From: Bradyrhizobium sediminis
GTDB lineage: Bacteria > Pseudomonadota > Alphaproteobacteria > Rhizobiales > Xanthobacteraceae
DNA length: 64,000 nucleotides
NCBI RefSeq assembly: GCF_018736085.1
Contig: NZ_CP076134.1
Coordinates: forward strand, 5,490,209 to 5,554,208
Reading direction: 5' to 3'
In this document: one piece after another, positions 9,892 through 18,299 of the stretch
Layout: every line of letters starts with the position of its first letter
Numbering within the stretch: the stretch's first letter is position 1
Notes under the pieces: model-generated
The model's database searches: none
What the model saw: only the letters and a program-made list of their open reading frames with translations
What the model was told of the DNA's origin: nothing
Program-made: the position numbers and the translations under genes

Positions 9892-10455
9892 TCACGACGA
9901 CCGTTTGCGGCCGGTCCACATCGCCTTCACGAGATTCTCACGGTGCAGCAGGCTCGAAGCCGCAACACCCAGGACATGCAGGCTGGCCAGCACCAGCGTG
10001 CCGTGGGCGAGCGCCTCGTGAAGCTTCTCGACCCATTTGGCCCCCCAATAGGCGTCCGTCGTCATCATGTAACCGGTCACAGCGGTGCCGATCAGTGCCG
10101 CGAGCAGCGCTACGATCATCGCACCGCCGGCGGGATTGTGGCCGAGATAGCGCGGCGCCCTGAGGTTCGCGACATCCCGCAGGTAGGCCAGCACATCGCG
10201 CGGCGACCGCACGAAACTCGAAAACCGCGCGTGGTGCGGACCGACGACGCCCCAGGCCAGGCGGAGCGCCAGCAGAGTGGCGATGCCGTAGCCGGCGGCG
10301 ATATGCACGCCCTCGATCTCGTCGCCGGTGACGAAGGCGACGACGAACAGCGTCAACAGCGTCCAGTGGAACAGCCGCACGAACGGGTCCCACACCTTGA
10401 CCGTTGCCGGCGGCACTGTGCCGCCGGCTTCGATCGCGTCATGCGTGAATGCCAT
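9892..10455 (-). CDS. Cytochrome b561 family membrane protein
   Basis: Diheme cytochrome b (Ni-hydrogenase-type b / b561 family), probably an inner-membrane electron carrier. About 187 residues from the ATG at 10455 (MAFTHDAIEAGG). Four hydrophobic segments carry candidate heme His residues: VRLFHWTLLTL, GVHIAAGYG, and the later WVEKLHEALAHGTL and LASLHVLG. It is 11 bp downstream of a PepSY gene on the same strand, and that pair is divergent from a PepSY/two-component operon. In this group such b561/PepSY clusters are usual and are thought to be envelope redox or metal-response modules; the electron donor is unknown. Confidence 0.85.
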   Translation of the reverse strand: MAFTHDAIEAGGTVPPATVKVWDPFVRLFHWTLLTLFVVAFVTGDEIEGVHIAAGYGIATLLALRLAWGVVGPHHARFSSFVRSPRDVLAYLRDVANLRAPRYLGHNPAGGAMIVALLAALIGTAVTGYMMTTDAYWGAKWVEKLHEALAHGTLVLASLHVLGVAASSLLHRENLVKAMWTGRKRSS

Positions 10456-10466
10456 GGCGGGGGCCG

Positions 10467-10739
10467 TTACAGCTGGCCGACGATGGCGGCGGAAGTCGGA
10501 TCGACAAACAGTTCGACGCGGCTGCCGTTCTTGTCGATGGTATAAAGCTCGCCGCAGGCGGCCTTCAGCTTTGCCTTTTGAACCTTGTAGCCCTGCGCCT
10601 CGATCTTGGCCTGGAGGGCATCGAGGGAGAGCCACTGGCTCTGCGGCGCCGACGTGCAGGGCCGCCCGAGGCTGCCGGCGTTGGCGAACGTCGCCGTGGC
10701 AAGCAGGGCAGCGGTAGCGAGCATTGCGATCTTGGTCAT
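10467..10739 (-). CDS. Secreted PepSY domain protein
   Basis: 90 residues from the ATG at 10739, beginning with a signal peptide (MTKIAMLATAALLATATFANA). The remainder is one PepSY-like repeat (LSLDALQAKIEAQGYKVQKAK ... GSRVELFVDPTSAAIVGQL), the fold associated with peptidase inhibition or cofactor binding in the envelope. Cotranscribed with the b561 gene 11 bp downstream. A second, sequence-divergent PepSY gene lies in the divergent operon at 11277. Confidence 0.8.
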   Translation of the reverse strand: MTKIAMLATAALLATATFANAGSLGRPCTSAPQSQWLSLDALQAKIEAQGYKVQKAKLKAACGELYTIDKNGSRVELFVDPTSAAIVGQL

Positions 10740-10860
10740 GGGAAGTCTCCGTGGTGGGCGCCTGCCTGCTGGCAGCGCTGGAAAAGGGATCGATCCCGAT
10801 GGGTGCCTTTGATCCATGTCATCGACCGGTCAGCGTCCCATCGGTATTGGATAACGATGG

Positions 10861-11121
10861 TTAGTGGCGCCGACCGTGGTCCCGTCGCTCATCGTGGCGT
10901 TCGTGGGCTTCATCGTGATGTTCGCGGTGGCCGCGACGGGCGTCGTGGTGTTCCCTGCGGGATTCATGGTGGCGCTCATGTGCGTATTCTTCGCCACGCA
11001 CGGCAGGCCGGGTCGCCTCGGTGGTGCTTCCGATCTCCGTGGCGGTGACATCTTTGGCCTGGGCCAGCGCTCCGGCGCCGAACAGGGTGATGAGGGTACC
11101 GAGCAAGATGGTCTTGCGCAT
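10861..11121 (-). CDS. Secreted His/Arg-rich low-complexity protein
   Basis: About 86 residues from the ATG at 11121. A signal peptide (MRKTILLGTLITLFGAGALAQA) precedes a short linker and then about 40 residues made almost only of His, Arg, Glu and Asp (AHERHHESRREHHDARRGH and onward). Such a tail could bind divalent metals; that is inference from composition. It lies between the PepSY/b561 pair and the divergent PepSY/two-component operon, so it may be a target of that regulator. No named family recognised. The repetitive codons make the exact C-terminus sensitive to sequencing error. Confidence 0.6.
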   Translation of the reverse strand: MRKTILLGTLITLFGAGALAQAKDVTATEIGSTTEATRPAVRGEEYAHERHHESRREHHDARRGHREHHDEAHERHDERRDHGRRH

Positions 11122-11276
11122 GGTGATATCTCCTGGGCTTGCGTCCCGACCGCCTATCCGGCCAGCGACGGGATGCACTATCGGCCGGCACCGCTGACAA
11201 CCGCCTGTTGACCGATGTCAGCGAACTGTCAGGCGGTCCATGTCAGGGGTGACGTCGAAAGGAATTGAGTGCAGTG

Positions 11277-11591
11277 ATGGGCTTGCGTTCGAAAGGATTG
11301 GCTTTTGGCTTGCTGTCAGCGCTTGCGGTGTTCGCGGCCGGTGCGCGGGCCGACGACCACCGCGACCATGACGTGGCGCGGCAGGCCGTCGAACGCGGCG
11401 AGATCAAGCCGCTTGCCGAAATCCTGCAGATGGTGCGCGACAAGCTTCCCGGCGAGGTCGCCGGCGTGAAGATCGAACGCAAGGGTGGACGGCTGATGTA
11501 CGAATTGCGGATCGTCGGCGCACAAGGACGCCTTCTTGAAGTTTACGTCGATGCGGCGACCGGCGCGATTGGCCGCACCCGGGAGAAATGA
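11277..11591 (+). CDS. Secreted PepSY domain protein, first gene of two-component operon
   Basis: About 104 residues. Signal peptide MGLRSKGLAFGLLSALAVFAAGARA, then a single PepSY domain ending GRLLEVYVDAATGAIGRTREK. I use the ATG at 11277; GTG 11274 and TTG 11265 are in-frame alternatives closer to the GAAAGGA at 11256-11262. Its stop overlaps the response-regulator start, so the three genes PepSY, regulator and kinase are coupled. A periplasmic PepSY protein encoded with a sensor kinase often modulates that kinase (inference). Confidence 0.8.
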   Translation: MGLRSKGLAFGLLSALAVFAAGARADDHRDHDVARQAVERGEIKPLAEILQMVRDKLPGEVAGVKIERKGGRLMYELRIVGAQGRLLEVYVDAATGAIGRTREK

Positions 11592-12256
11592 TGCGCGTGC
11601 TGCTCGTCGAGGATGACCGCAGGATCGCCGCCGAGGTCGAGCGCGCGCTGGTGGCGGCTGGCTATGTGGTCGATCGCGAAAGCAAGGGCGAGGAAGCCTG
11701 GTTCCGCGGCGACACCGAGGACTATGCCGCGATCATTCTGGACCTGGGATTGCCCGGCATGGACGGACTGGCCGTACTCAAGCGCTGGCGCGCAAGCGGC
11801 CGTACCACGCCTGTTCTGATTCTCACGGCGCGCGGCAGCTGGAGCGAGCGCGTCGACGGCATCGATGCCGGCGCCGACGACTATCTGCCAAAGCCGTTTC
11901 AGATGGAGGAATTGCTGGCACGACTGCGCTCCGTCCTGCGCCGCTCGGCCGGACGGGCCTCCTCCGTGGTGACGATCGGCGATCTCACCCTCGACGAGCG
12001 CCAGATGAAGGTCAGCGTGCGCGGCGTCCCGATCAACCTGTCGGCGCTGGAATATCGCGTGATGGCCTATCTGATCCACCAGCGCGGTCGCGTCGTGTCG
12101 CAGCTCGAGCTCAGCGAAAACATCCATGGTACCGACGACGCCCACGATTCCAACGCCATCGAGGTTCTGGTCGGCCGCCTGCGCCGCAAGCTCGGCATCG
12201 ATCTCATCGAGACCAGGCGCGGCTTCGGCTACCTGATTCCGGAGCCGGCCGGATGA
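11588..12256 (+). CDS. OmpR/PhoP-family response regulator
   Basis: 222 residues. Receiver domain with acidic pocket VEDD (about 8-10), phosphoacceptor Asp52 in IILDLGLPGMDG, and conserved Lys102 in LPKPF. The C-terminal winged-helix domain is recognisable in LSALEYRVMAYLIHQRGRVVSQLELSENI and the end VGRLRRKLGIDLIETRRGFGYLI. Overlaps the PepSY gene upstream and the histidine kinase downstream by 4 bp each. Closest in architecture to PhoP/QseB-type regulators. Likely targets are the divergent PepSY, His-rich and b561 genes. Confidence 0.93.
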   Translation: MMRVLLVEDDRRIAAEVERALVAAGYVVDRESKGEEAWFRGDTEDYAAIILDLGLPGMDGLAVLKRWRASGRTTPVLILTARGSWSERVDGIDAGADDYLPKPFQMEELLARLRSVLRRSAGRASSVVTIGDLTLDERQMKVSVRGVPINLSALEYRVMAYLIHQRGRVVSQLELSENIHGTDDAHDSNAIEVLVGRLRRKLGIDLIETRRGFGYLIPEPAG

Positions 12257-13617
12257 GCCGGAATTCGCTGCGGCTGCGCCTCGTCGCCGGCGGCATCGCC
12301 GCGATCGTGCTTGCGCTGGCGCTGGCCGGTCTCGGTCTGACGCTATTGTTCGAGCGCCATGTCGGCCGCACCGTCTCCCAGGATCTCGATGTCCATCTCA
12401 AGAAGCTGTTGGCCGGCCTCGACGTCGACGCCGACGGGCGCATGGTTGTCAACAATGGCCCCGTCGATCCGCGGTTTTCCGAACCGCTGTCGGGCCTGTA
12501 TTGGCAGATCGCCGACGACCGCGGCCAGACGCTGCGCTCGCGCTCGCTGTGGGATTCATCTTTGCTGCTGCCGAAGGACGAGCCCGCCGCCGGCGAAGTG
12601 CATCGCCACGAAGCGACCGGCCCCGGCAACGGCCGGGTTCTGCTTGCCGAACGCCGGGTCCGGCTCAACATCAACGGGCGCGATGCGCCGGTCACGGTCG
12701 CGGTCGCGATCGACGCCGCGCATGTCGCGGCGGCGACCACCGCGTTCGCCACCGACCTCGCGACGGCGCTCGGCCTGCTCGGGATTGCGCTGGCGGCGGC
12801 AACCGCTGTACAGGTCGGGCTGGGGCTGCGGCCGCTCGACGTCCTCAGGCGCGGCGTGGCCAATATCCGCGCCGGCCGCGACCGGCGGCTCGCAGCCGCC
12901 GTGCCTGACGAAGTCCGGCCGCTGGTCGACGAGGTCAATGCACTGCTGGCTGCGCGCGCCGAGGAAGTCGAGCGCTCCCGTCACCGCGCCGCCGATCTTG
13001 CCCACGGCCTGAAGACGCCGCTTGCCGCTCTCGCCGCCGATGCCGGCCGTCTGCGCGAGGCGGGACAGTCGGTTGTTGCCGACGGCATCGATGAGGTGAT
13101 CGGGACCATGCGCCGTCATGTCGACCGGGAACTTGCACGGGCCCGGCTGCACGGCGCCGGGCGTTCCCGGCCGGATGCATCGACAACGCTGGCGCCGCTG
13201 GTTCGCTCACTGGTAGCGACGCTGGCGCGGACGCCGGACGGCGCCCGGATCGCCTGCGAGATCGCGATGACGGATGAAGTGACGGTGCCGTTCGAGCGCG
13301 CCGATCTCGCCGAGGTGCTGGGCAATCTGCTCGAGAACGCAACGCGCCATGCCCGCAACCGGGTCCGGATCGCCGCCGCAGCGGACGGCCGCAACATCAC
13401 CGTTGAGGACGACGGCGCCGGCATTCCCGAAGCGGTCCGGCCAACCGTCCTCGCCCGCGGCGAACGGCTCGACGAACGCGGCGGCGCCGGGCTTGGTCTT
13501 GCCATCGTCCAGGACGTCGTCGAAGCCTATGGCTGGACGTTGCAGCTGGATACGTCGGAACTCGGCGGACTGCGCGCCACACTCCAGCCGAATGCTTCGA
13601 CCGAGCTTGCCGGCTAG
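12253..13617 (+). CDS. Sensor histidine kinase (PhoQ/QseC-like)
   Basis: 454 residues, partner of the overlapping response regulator. N-terminal helix (about 10-32), periplasmic sensor segment, second helix (about 165-195) and HAMP-like linker. The H-box is DLAHGLKTPLAAL with His251. The N-box reads LLENATRHA, G1 reads DDGAGIP, and G2 is GGAGLGLAI. The HGLKTPL form of the H-box is the PhoQ-like subtype. Signal unknown; the secreted PepSY and His-rich neighbours point to an envelope cue, such as a cation or redox state. Confidence 0.92.
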   Translation: MSRNSLRLRLVAGGIAAIVLALALAGLGLTLLFERHVGRTVSQDLDVHLKKLLAGLDVDADGRMVVNNGPVDPRFSEPLSGLYWQIADDRGQTLRSRSLWDSSLLLPKDEPAAGEVHRHEATGPGNGRVLLAERRVRLNINGRDAPVTVAVAIDAAHVAAATTAFATDLATALGLLGIALAAATAVQVGLGLRPLDVLRRGVANIRAGRDRRLAAAVPDEVRPLVDEVNALLAARAEEVERSRHRAADLAHGLKTPLAALAADAGRLREAGQSVVADGIDEVIGTMRRHVDRELARARLHGAGRSRPDASTTLAPLVRSLVATLARTPDGARIACEIAMTDEVTVPFERADLAEVLGNLLENATRHARNRVRIAAAADGRNITVEDDGAGIPEAVRPTVLARGERLDERGGAGLGLAIVQDVVEAYGWTLQLDTSELGGLRATLQPNASTELAG

Positions 13618-13655
13618 CCCGCATTCATTGGACGGCATTCACGGACGCCAGCGAT

Positions 13656-14021
13656 TCAAGCCGGCGCACCCAGAACGTTTCCGGAAGGCGCCCGGCTGAT
13701 GGTTTCCTTGCAGCGATGCCATTCCCGCATCGGCGCATCGGCAACCCCCTGGCGCGACAGCGCGAGATACTCGCTGCGCAGGATGATGCTCACGACTTCG
13801 CCCGAGCCGTTTTCTCCTGCCGGGACGACATAGTCGAAAGCATGGCGGCTGTAGTTGCCGTCGATTTGCTTGCCGCCCGGCGTGGTGATCCTCTCGGCGC
13901 GGATCGACATCCGCAGCCCGTCGGTGCTGCACCAGTCGCCGTCGATGGCGTCGGCGCGGCCGACGCCGGTTTGCAGCAGCACGCCCATCGCGGCCAGCAC
14001 GATCAGCATACGCGTGGACAT
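13656..14021 (-). CDS. Secreted hypothetical protein
   Basis: About 121 residues. I start at the ATG at 14021 because a GGAGG lies 6 bases before it; an ATG 12 bases upstream at 14033 is in frame. Signal peptide MSTRMLIVLAAMGVLLQTGVGRADA, then a compact domain with two Cys residues (GDWCSTDGL and WHRCKETI) that could form a disulphide. The DGDWCS opening and beta-rich pattern are common in small periplasmic proteins of this group, but I do not recognise a named family. Convergent with the histidine kinase. Confidence 0.7.
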   Translation of the reverse strand: MSTRMLIVLAAMGVLLQTGVGRADAIDGDWCSTDGLRMSIRAERITTPGGKQIDGNYSRHAFDYVVPAGENGSGEVVSIILRSEYLALSRQGVADAPMREWHRCKETISRAPSGNVLGAPA

Positions 14022-14180
14022 CGGCGCCTCCATCGCAAAAGGGCATCATCTGCTGGCATTTTGCCACAGACGAGGTACGCCCGCATCAGGACAGTTTTGC
14101 GCTAGGATCAGGCAATTGCGCGACGCCAGATTCCTATTCTTCCGCGCTCGGCCGTCCGCCCGACAGATCCCTCCACGAAA

Positions 14181-14678
14181 ATGAGTGCAGCCATGGCCAA
14201 CATCGAATCCCGTCTCAACGCTCTCGGCCTGGTGCTGCCGCCGGCCTTCGCGCCGCCGCCCGGCATTGTCCTGCCTTTCGTCAATGTGCGCAGAATCGGC
14301 AACCGCGCCGTTCTTGCCGGGCACGGGCCGCAGAGCCCCGAGGGACCGCTGGCGCAGCCGCTCGGCAAGGTCGGCCGCGAGCTGACCATCGAGCAGGGCT
14401 ATGCGGCCGCAAGGCTCACGGCGCTGTCGATGCTGGGCTATCTCAAGCGCGCGCTCGGCGATCTCGACCGCGTTACGCATTGGGTGCGCATTTTCGGCAT
14501 GGTCAATTCGGCGCCCGGCTTCGTCCAGCAACCCGCCGTCATCAACGGCTTCTCCGACCTCATCCTCGAACTCTGGGGACCCGAGGCCGGCGCCCACGCC
14601 CGCAGCGCGGTCGGCATGGCCGAACTGCCGTTCGGGATGCCGGTGGAAATCGAGGGCGAGGTCCAGATCGCGGATTAG
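14181..14678 (+). CDS. RidA family protein (YjgF/L-PSP)
   Basis: 165 residues, or 161 from the second ATG at 14193. The sequence matches the longer bacterial RidA subgroup: MANIESRLNALGLVLPPAFAPPP, then RNRAVLAGHGPQ-type strand, EQGYAAARLTALSMLGYLKRALGDLDRV, and the C-terminal AHARSAVGMAELPFGMPVEIEGEV. RidA proteins hydrolyse reactive enamine/imine intermediates; the Arg in HARSAVG aligns with the key substrate-carboxylate-binding Arg of the family (inference from pattern). Cytosolic, monocistronic. Confidence 0.88.
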   Translation: MSAAMANIESRLNALGLVLPPAFAPPPGIVLPFVNVRRIGNRAVLAGHGPQSPEGPLAQPLGKVGRELTIEQGYAAARLTALSMLGYLKRALGDLDRVTHWVRIFGMVNSAPGFVQQPAVINGFSDLILELWGPEAGAHARSAVGMAELPFGMPVEIEGEVQIAD

Positions 14679-14761
14679 CCGCAAATCGACTTGATTGTCG
14701 GGCCTATCGTCATAGGGTTGCAGTACCATTCCCCGCGACGCGCTCACATCGAGGAATCCGC

Positions 14762-15166
14762 ATGCAGCCTGTTTCCCTCCTCCTGAACATCTTCTGGATC
14801 CTGCTCGGCGGCGCGTGGATGGCCGCGGGCTGGATGATTGCCGCCGTCGTCATGGCCATCACCATCATCGGCCTGCCCTGGGCAAGGGCCGCGTTCAATA
14901 TCGCCGTCTATACCCTGCTGCCGTTCGGCTCCAAGGCGGTGCGTCGCGACGAAGTCACCGGCCAGCCCGACATCGGCACCGGACCGCTCGGCGTGATCGG
15001 CAACCTGATCTGGCTGTTGCTGGCAGGCTGGTGGCTGGCGCTCGGGCACATCGTCACCGCGGTCATCCTTGCGGTAACCATCATCGGCATCCCCTTCGCC
15101 TGGGCACACGTCAAACTCGCCGGCATCGCGCTGTGGCCGATCGGCAAGGTGATCGTTCCGGCATAG
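14762..15166 (+). CDS. yccF: YccF domain inner-membrane protein
   Basis: 134 residues from the ATG at 14762. Two related halves each carry the YccF signature: NIFWILLGGAWMAAGWM with TIIGLPWARAAFNIA, and NLIWLLLAGWWLALGHI with TIIGIPFAWAHVKLA. It ends KVIVPA. Four hydrophobic helices. Members are small inner-membrane proteins without an assigned activity. The repeat-within-protein structure makes the identification firm. Confidence 0.9.
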   Translation: MQPVSLLLNIFWILLGGAWMAAGWMIAAVVMAITIIGLPWARAAFNIAVYTLLPFGSKAVRRDEVTGQPDIGTGPLGVIGNLIWLLLAGWWLALGHIVTAVILAVTIIGIPFAWAHVKLAGIALWPIGKVIVPA

Positions 15167-15207
15167 GACGTCATCCCGAGGGGCGTGCCCGGGACGTGAC
15201 TAGCGCC

Positions 15208-15492
15208 TCAGCGCCAGGCTTCGTGCGATTCAGTCGGCTGGTCGCGGACCCAGTTCGGCCTCAGCAGAACCTTGAGGCCGGCCTCGAACGGGAGAACCCC
15301 CACCTGGCGCGCGTCCTCGGTGATCCTGATCGCCCAGCTCCTGGGAACCTCCGGATGCTCCTGGACCAGCCTTTGAACGACACCCGCGGCAAATAGCAGG
15401 GCATCGATATCGTCGGCCAAAGCCGTCCCATCGTGGCCATGGCCATCAATGGGGTTGATCGGATCGCAGACCTGGAATCTGTAAAACGGCAT
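15208..15492 (-). CDS. DUF6894-type small protein
   Basis: 94 residues from the ATG at 15492 (MPFYRFQVCDPINPIDGHGHDG). The opening FYRF, the central LADDIDALLFAAGVVQRLVQE and the IRITEDARQVGVLPFEA segment match the small rhizobial proteins with a DUF6894 domain. Function unknown. The frame is open further upstream, but that part is Arg/Ser-rich and lacks homology-like sequence. It reads towards the YccF gene, 41 bp away. Confidence 0.65.
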   Translation of the reverse strand: MPFYRFQVCDPINPIDGHGHDGTALADDIDALLFAAGVVQRLVQEHPEVPRSWAIRITEDARQVGVLPFEAGLKVLLRPNWVRDQPTESHEAWR

Positions 15493-15646
15493 GGAATATG
15501 AATGCCCAACCCTTGTTGTTCCCGCTTTGACATCGATCAACCCTGCGGCCCGCCCTGCGGCAACATTTGTCAAGGGGAACCTGCAAGACCTTCGCCGCCT
15601 GATCCTTCCGGTCGACGAACTCGACCGGCCTTGAAGACTTGGCTCC

Positions 15647-16726
15647 CTATGCCGCCAGCCGGCCACGGTTGTTTTCGGCGAGGATCGGGCGGATCAGCCG
15701 TCCGAAGCGCTCGGCCTCTTCGTCGTGCAGATAGCCGGACAGGCAGAACGAATGACAGCCGGCGTCGATGAATTGCTGCAGCGTCGCGGCGCATTGAACG
15801 GGATTGCCGACCACCGCAATCCCGGCGCCGGGCCGCACCTTGGTGATGCCGGTCCATAGATGCGGCATCAGGAGGTCGCCATGCTCGCGGGCGAGCTCCT
15901 GCACGCGCCGGTTGGCTTCCGACTTGTTGTAGAGCGTTTTCATCTCCTGCTTCTGCCGTTCGGTCGCGTCGCGCACCAGCACATCGGCGGCTTCCCAGGC
16001 ATCGGCTTCATCTTCGCGGCAGATTACCTGCAGCCGCATGCCAAATCCGATTGTCTGGTCGCGGCCATGGGTGCGGGCCATCCGCCTGATCTCGGCGATG
16101 TTATCGGCGATCCGATCCGGCAGGTCGCCCCAGAACAAATGCACGTCGGAATGCTTCGCCGACATTTCCCACGCCTGCCGCGAGCCGCCTCCGAGATAGA
16201 ATTTCGGGAACGGCTGCTGCAGCGGCCGCGGCCGGATATGCGCGCCGGACAGCGTGTGGAATTTGCCTTCGAAATGCACCGGACCGCGTGTGGTCCACAG
16301 CGCCTTCAGGATCGAAACCTCCTCCTCCATCAGCGCGTAACGCTCTTCCTTGGCGTAGCGCACGCCCTCGCCTTCGACCTCGCTTTCGTTCTGGCCCGCG
16401 ATCAGGTTGATGCAGATGCGCCCGCCCGACATCTGGTCGAAGGTCGAGATCATCTTGGCCAGCAGCACCGGATTGATGTAGCCGGGCCGTGCCGCGATCA
16501 GCGGCTTGATCTTCGACGAACGCGCCGCCATGAACGCGCCGGTGATCCAGGCCTCCCAGCACACCGAGCCGACCGGGATCAGCAAATATTCGAAGCCCGC
16601 CTTCTCCGCGGCCTGCACCACGCGGTCGCACAAGTCAGGCGATCCCGGCACCTGGGCCTCGGGCACGCCATAGGCCGTGGTGTCGCCATGTGTGGGCAGG
16701 TACCAGCCGAATTCGAGCGGACGCAT
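15647..16726 (-). CDS. LLM-class flavin-dependent monooxygenase (SsuD-like)
   Basis: 359 residues from the ATG at 16726, which has AAGGAGAG correctly spaced upstream. Luciferase-like TIM barrel: LEFGWYLPTHGD start, LIPVGSVCWEAWI, the flavin-site segment STFDQMSGGRICINLIAGQNESE, and FYLGGGSRQAWEMSAKHSDVH. This matches alkanesulfonate/dimethylsulfone-type FMNH2-dependent monooxygenases. It lies 129 bp downstream of a YeeE/YedE sulfur transporter on the same strand, which supports a role in organosulfur use. A palindrome GGGGTATACCCC sits about 80 bp upstream of the start. The flavin reductase partner is not adjacent. Confidence 0.88.
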   Translation of the reverse strand: MRPLEFGWYLPTHGDTTAYGVPEAQVPGSPDLCDRVVQAAEKAGFEYLLIPVGSVCWEAWITGAFMAARSSKIKPLIAARPGYINPVLLAKMISTFDQMSGGRICINLIAGQNESEVEGEGVRYAKEERYALMEEEVSILKALWTTRGPVHFEGKFHTLSGAHIRPRPLQQPFPKFYLGGGSRQAWEMSAKHSDVHLFWGDLPDRIADNIAEIRRMARTHGRDQTIGFGMRLQVICREDEADAWEAADVLVRDATERQKQEMKTLYNKSEANRRVQELAREHGDLLMPHLWTGITKVRPGAGIAVVGNPVQCAATLQQFIDAGCHSFCLSGYLHDEEAERFGRLIRPILAENNRGRLAA

Positions 16727-16807
16727 GAACTTCTCTCCTTGATGCGCGGCTTTGGCCTGCGCGATTTCCTCAAGGGCAGTGTACAGGCTGCGTCGGGCGG
16801 GACAATC

Positions 16808-16819
16808 GGGGTATACCCC
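16808..16819. promoter_or_regulatory. Palindromic operator candidate GGGGTATACCCC
   Basis: Perfect 12-bp palindrome about 80 bp upstream of the flavin monooxygenase start. A related palindrome lies at 18039-18058, about 60 bp upstream of the sulfur transporter. Shared form is CGTCGGGG, A/T-rich centre, CCCCGA. The arms resemble operators of CsoR/CstR-type repressors, though no such gene is in the window. Confidence 0.4.
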
Positions 16820-16855
16820 CGACGGCCCCAGGCCGGCCAATCAGCCTCAAATCCA

Positions 16856-17977
16856 TCAGGAGGCGCTGACGATCTCGCGAGGATTGGTCGAACGGACAGA
16901 TCGTTCGTCGACCAGATAGTTCGTCAGCAATGCGCCGGCCCACATGGCGGCAAGGGCCACCCAGGATGTCAGGGCAAAGATCGCTCCGCCGGTGACGCCG
17001 GCGCCGACGGCGCATCCGCCGGCCAGCATGCCGCCGAAGCCCATCAGCGCCGCGCCGAACAGGTAGCGGCTCATACTCGGTCCGTCCTGAAATCCCTGCA
17101 TCTTCCATTCGCCCGCCAACAGCGCGGCAAACAGCGAGCCGGCGAACACGCCGGGAACCAGGCCGACGTCGAACCCCAGCTGCAAGGACGGTGAATTGAT
17201 CAGTCCCATCAGCGTGTCGGCCGATGGCCCGATAAAACTGATGCTCTTGACCTGAACCAGATTGAATGAGGCTTGTGAGACGCGAAACGTCAACAGCCAG
17301 CCCGCCGCAACGGCAAGGCCGACGCCCACGGCGCTGGCGCCGGCAAGGGCGCCGACGCGGGCGCGCCGCGCCAGCCATAGCGCGCCGCCGAGCCCAAGCA
17401 TGCCCAGAAACAGGCCCAACACTGCGCCAGCGTCGACGATTGCAAGCAGGCTGCGCGAAGGGCCGCCCTGCACGGTCCACAATTCGGACAGCGCTTCCCG
17501 GACAGGCGAGAGGAACCCTCGCAGCGAGGCCTGGCCGACGATGGTAAGGACCAGCCCGGAAATGAGCGCGCGCAGATTTCCGGTCGCCGACAGAACCAAT
17601 AGGCGGCTCGCGCAGCCGCGCGCCAGGATCATGCCGGAGCCGAACAGCACGCCGCCGATCAGGCTGCCGGAGAGGCTGCCTCGCGCGGCAAGCTGGCGGG
17701 CGCTGGAAACGTCGAGCAGCCCCGAGGCGATGAGCGCATTGGTGCCGGCAACGGCGGCAGAGAACGTCAATAGCCAGATCGAGAACTTCGAGCCAAACAG
17801 CCCGTGCGAGAATTCGATCACGGCGGATCGCAGGCAGAATTTGCTCGACTGCGCGAAAGCGCCGAACAGCATTCCGATCAGCAGCCCCCCTGCGGCAAGA
17901 ACCACCGCATCGCCGGCAAGATCGATGAATGATTCCAGATACAAGCCGTTCGGGCCTTTCGTCGGCTGACGGACCAT
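16856..17977 (-). CDS. YeeE/YedE-family sulfur (thiosulfate-type) transporter
   Basis: About 373 residues from the ATG at 17977; a TTG at 18028 is an in-frame alternative. Nine or more hydrophobic helices in two related halves. The three conserved Cys contexts of the thiosulfate importer family are present: SSKFCLRSA, ARGCASRLL, and GGCAVGAGVTGG. These cysteines are known in the family to relay thiosulfate through the membrane. With the downstream flavin monooxygenase it forms a sulfur-assimilation pair. Upstream are an inverted repeat TTGATT-N6-AATCAA (18015-18032) and the GGGG..CCCC palindrome. Confidence 0.85.
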   Translation of the reverse strand: MVRQPTKGPNGLYLESFIDLAGDAVVLAAGGLLIGMLFGAFAQSSKFCLRSAVIEFSHGLFGSKFSIWLLTFSAAVAGTNALIASGLLDVSSARQLAARGSLSGSLIGGVLFGSGMILARGCASRLLVLSATGNLRALISGLVLTIVGQASLRGFLSPVREALSELWTVQGGPSRSLLAIVDAGAVLGLFLGMLGLGGALWLARRARVGALAGASAVGVGLAVAAGWLLTFRVSQASFNLVQVKSISFIGPSADTLMGLINSPSLQLGFDVGLVPGVFAGSLFAALLAGEWKMQGFQDGPSMSRYLFGAALMGFGGMLAGGCAVGAGVTGGAIFALTSWVALAAMWAGALLTNYLVDERSVRSTNPREIVSAS

Positions 17978-18038
17978 GGCGCTGACTAGATTGTCAGGAG
18001 ATCGCTGCCGGTCCTTGATTTGGCGCAATCAACCGCTT

Positions 18039-18058
18039 CGTCGGGGGTATCCCCGACG
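18039..18058. promoter_or_regulatory. Palindromic operator candidate upstream of sulfur transporter
   Basis: CGTCGGGG and CCCCGACG arms around GTAT. It is the second copy of the motif seen at 16808, and again lies 60-80 bp before a start codon. A shared regulator for the transporter and the monooxygenase is inferred. Confidence 0.4.
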
Positions 18059-18071
18059 CGGGCCGGTCCCC

Positions 18072-18299
18072 TCACTTCGATCTCAGCAACCGCTCGCGAT
18101 AAGCCTCCAGCCCCAGCCGGACGTCCTTGTCCTCGACCCATTCGCCTGTTTCATCCATTACGCCGGCCTCCAGCATCGCGGCTGCGCAGGGCCAGTGCAG
18201 ATCGACCCAGCGCGGAATATCGGCCTCCGGCATGGCGCTCCGCCGGCAGATCCGCTCGGTCATTTCGCGGGCCAGTGGTTCGATGTTGGAAGAGGTCAT
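18072..18299 (-). CDS. Small conserved-type hypothetical protein
   Basis: 75 residues from an ATG. Soluble and helical, with a regular acidic/basic pattern (LAREMTERICRRSAMPEADIPRWVDLHWPCAAAMLEAGVMDE). No signal peptide or membrane segment. Codon use looks genuine (high GC at third positions). I do not recognise a named family. It sits upstream of the sulfur transporter on the same strand with a 94-bp gap, and downstream of the patatin gene. Confidence 0.6.
   Translation of the reverse strand: MTSSNIEPLAREMTERICRRSAMPEADIPRWVDLHWPCAAAMLEAGVMDETGEWVEDKDVRLGLEAYRERLLRSK

Noticed and set aside
15860..17194. 444-codon open frame on the + strand
   Set aside because: Antisense to the flavin monooxygenase and the sulfur transporter; His/Arg-rich composition without motifs, as expected of a high-GC shadow frame.
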